DNA from: an uncultured Bacillota bacterium
Lineage (GTDB): Bacteria; Bacillota; Clostridia; Oscillospirales; Oscillospiraceae
DNA: 37,073 bases
NCBI GenBank assembly: GCA_947426945.1
Contig: CANEFX010000024.1
Coordinates: forward strand, 1 to 37,073
Reading direction: 5' to 3'
Position 1 is the stretch's first letter. Each line of letters opens with the position of its first letter. Below the pieces are notes generated by a model. It was not told where the DNA came from and searched no databases. It was given only the letters and a program-made list of their open reading frames with translations. Shown in pieces: positions 37,026 to 37,073 of the stretch. The position numbers were made by a program, and so were the translations under genes.

Positions 37026-37073
37026 TGGTGACCCGTACGGGAATCGAACCCATGTTTGCGGCGTGAGAGGCCG
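37026..37073 (-). tRNA. tRNA-Glu (anticodon CTC), 5' part outside window
   Basis: Visible are the anticodon stem-loop CGGC-CTCTCAC-GCCG with anticodon CTC, the T-arm ATGGG-TTCGATT-CCCGT, the 3' acceptor strand ACGGGTC, discriminator A and an encoded CCA (37028-37026). The D-arm and 5' acceptor strand lie beyond base 37073. Confidence 0.88.

Overview
The window looks like a chromosomal segment of a GC-rich, endospore-forming member of the Clostridia, probably an Oscillospiraceae (Flavonifractor/Lawsonibacter-like) gut bacterium. This placement is an inference from gene content. It rests on spoIIID with a sigma-E-type promoter, a T-box in front of thrS, S-layer homology (SLH) domains together with a CsaB pyruvyltransferase domain, DUF4330 proteins, a secreted serpin, strong AGGAGG ribosome binding sites and a GC-rich code. 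No phage, insertion sequence or CRISPR array is visible. Most of the window is housekeeping and cell-envelope DNA.

Layout. 1-770 (minus): the start of the str operon (L7Ae-like protein, then rpsL running off the edge) with its own promoter. 837-2471 (plus): a lipoprotein serpin and a small ferredoxin. 2478-3454 (minus): a short CBS/CorC-type protein. 3495-6295 (plus): a CLC-type antiporter resembling the fluoride lineage, a VOC-fold enzyme and an acyltransferase-3-like membrane protein, tightly packed. 6299-10371 (minus): PutP, a TetR regulator and two XRE regulators with membrane domains. 10640-11123: tRNA-Ser(CGA) followed by two tandem repeat modules that each carry a terminator hairpin. 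11133-12457 (minus): YigZ, a small HTH regulator with a two-operator promoter, and spoIIID. 12504-15783 (plus): a DUF2974 lipase-like protein, a KdpDE-like two-component pair without kdpFABC, and a candidate structured RNA. 15790-21601 (minus): thrS with a T-box leader, and an operon XRE-ZnuA-ZnuC-ZnuB. 21636-29086 (minus): a six-gene envelope glycan operon (murJ, O-antigen ligase/polymerase family, GT4, two DUF4330 proteins, and a GT4-CsaB fusion). Facing it at 29147-32076 (plus) is an SLH-anchored phosphodiester-glycosidase-like protein. 32081-32467 (minus): ComFB. 32593-34864 (plus): a DUF1538 membrane protein with a PII-like partner. 34882-36074 (plus): a GNAT acetyltransferase and an RNHCP zinc-ribbon protein that sits behind a leader peptide and two mutually exclusive hairpins. 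36074-37073 (minus): an unknown membrane protein, 5S rRNA and a partial tRNA-Glu.

How parts may work together. The glycan operon probably makes, flips, polymerises and pyruvylates a wall polysaccharide. Pyruvylated wall polymer is the known ligand of SLH domains, so the divergent SLH protein may dock on the product of the operon next door. The XRE-ZnuACB operon couples a membrane-bound regulator to zinc or manganese import. The DUF1538/PII-like pair looks like a membrane protein under PII-type control.

The most unusual regulatory signal is the RNHCP leader at 35460-35602. It carries an 11-residue leader peptide, and its segments can either pair upstream (Shine-Dalgarno free) or pair with the Shine-Dalgarno (closed), as in ribosome-stalling attenuators of antibiotic-resistance genes. 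Other signals worth checking are the structured RNA candidate at 15637-15783, the tRNA-Ser-linked modules, and the paired AGCT-N3-AGCT operators at 12003-12046.
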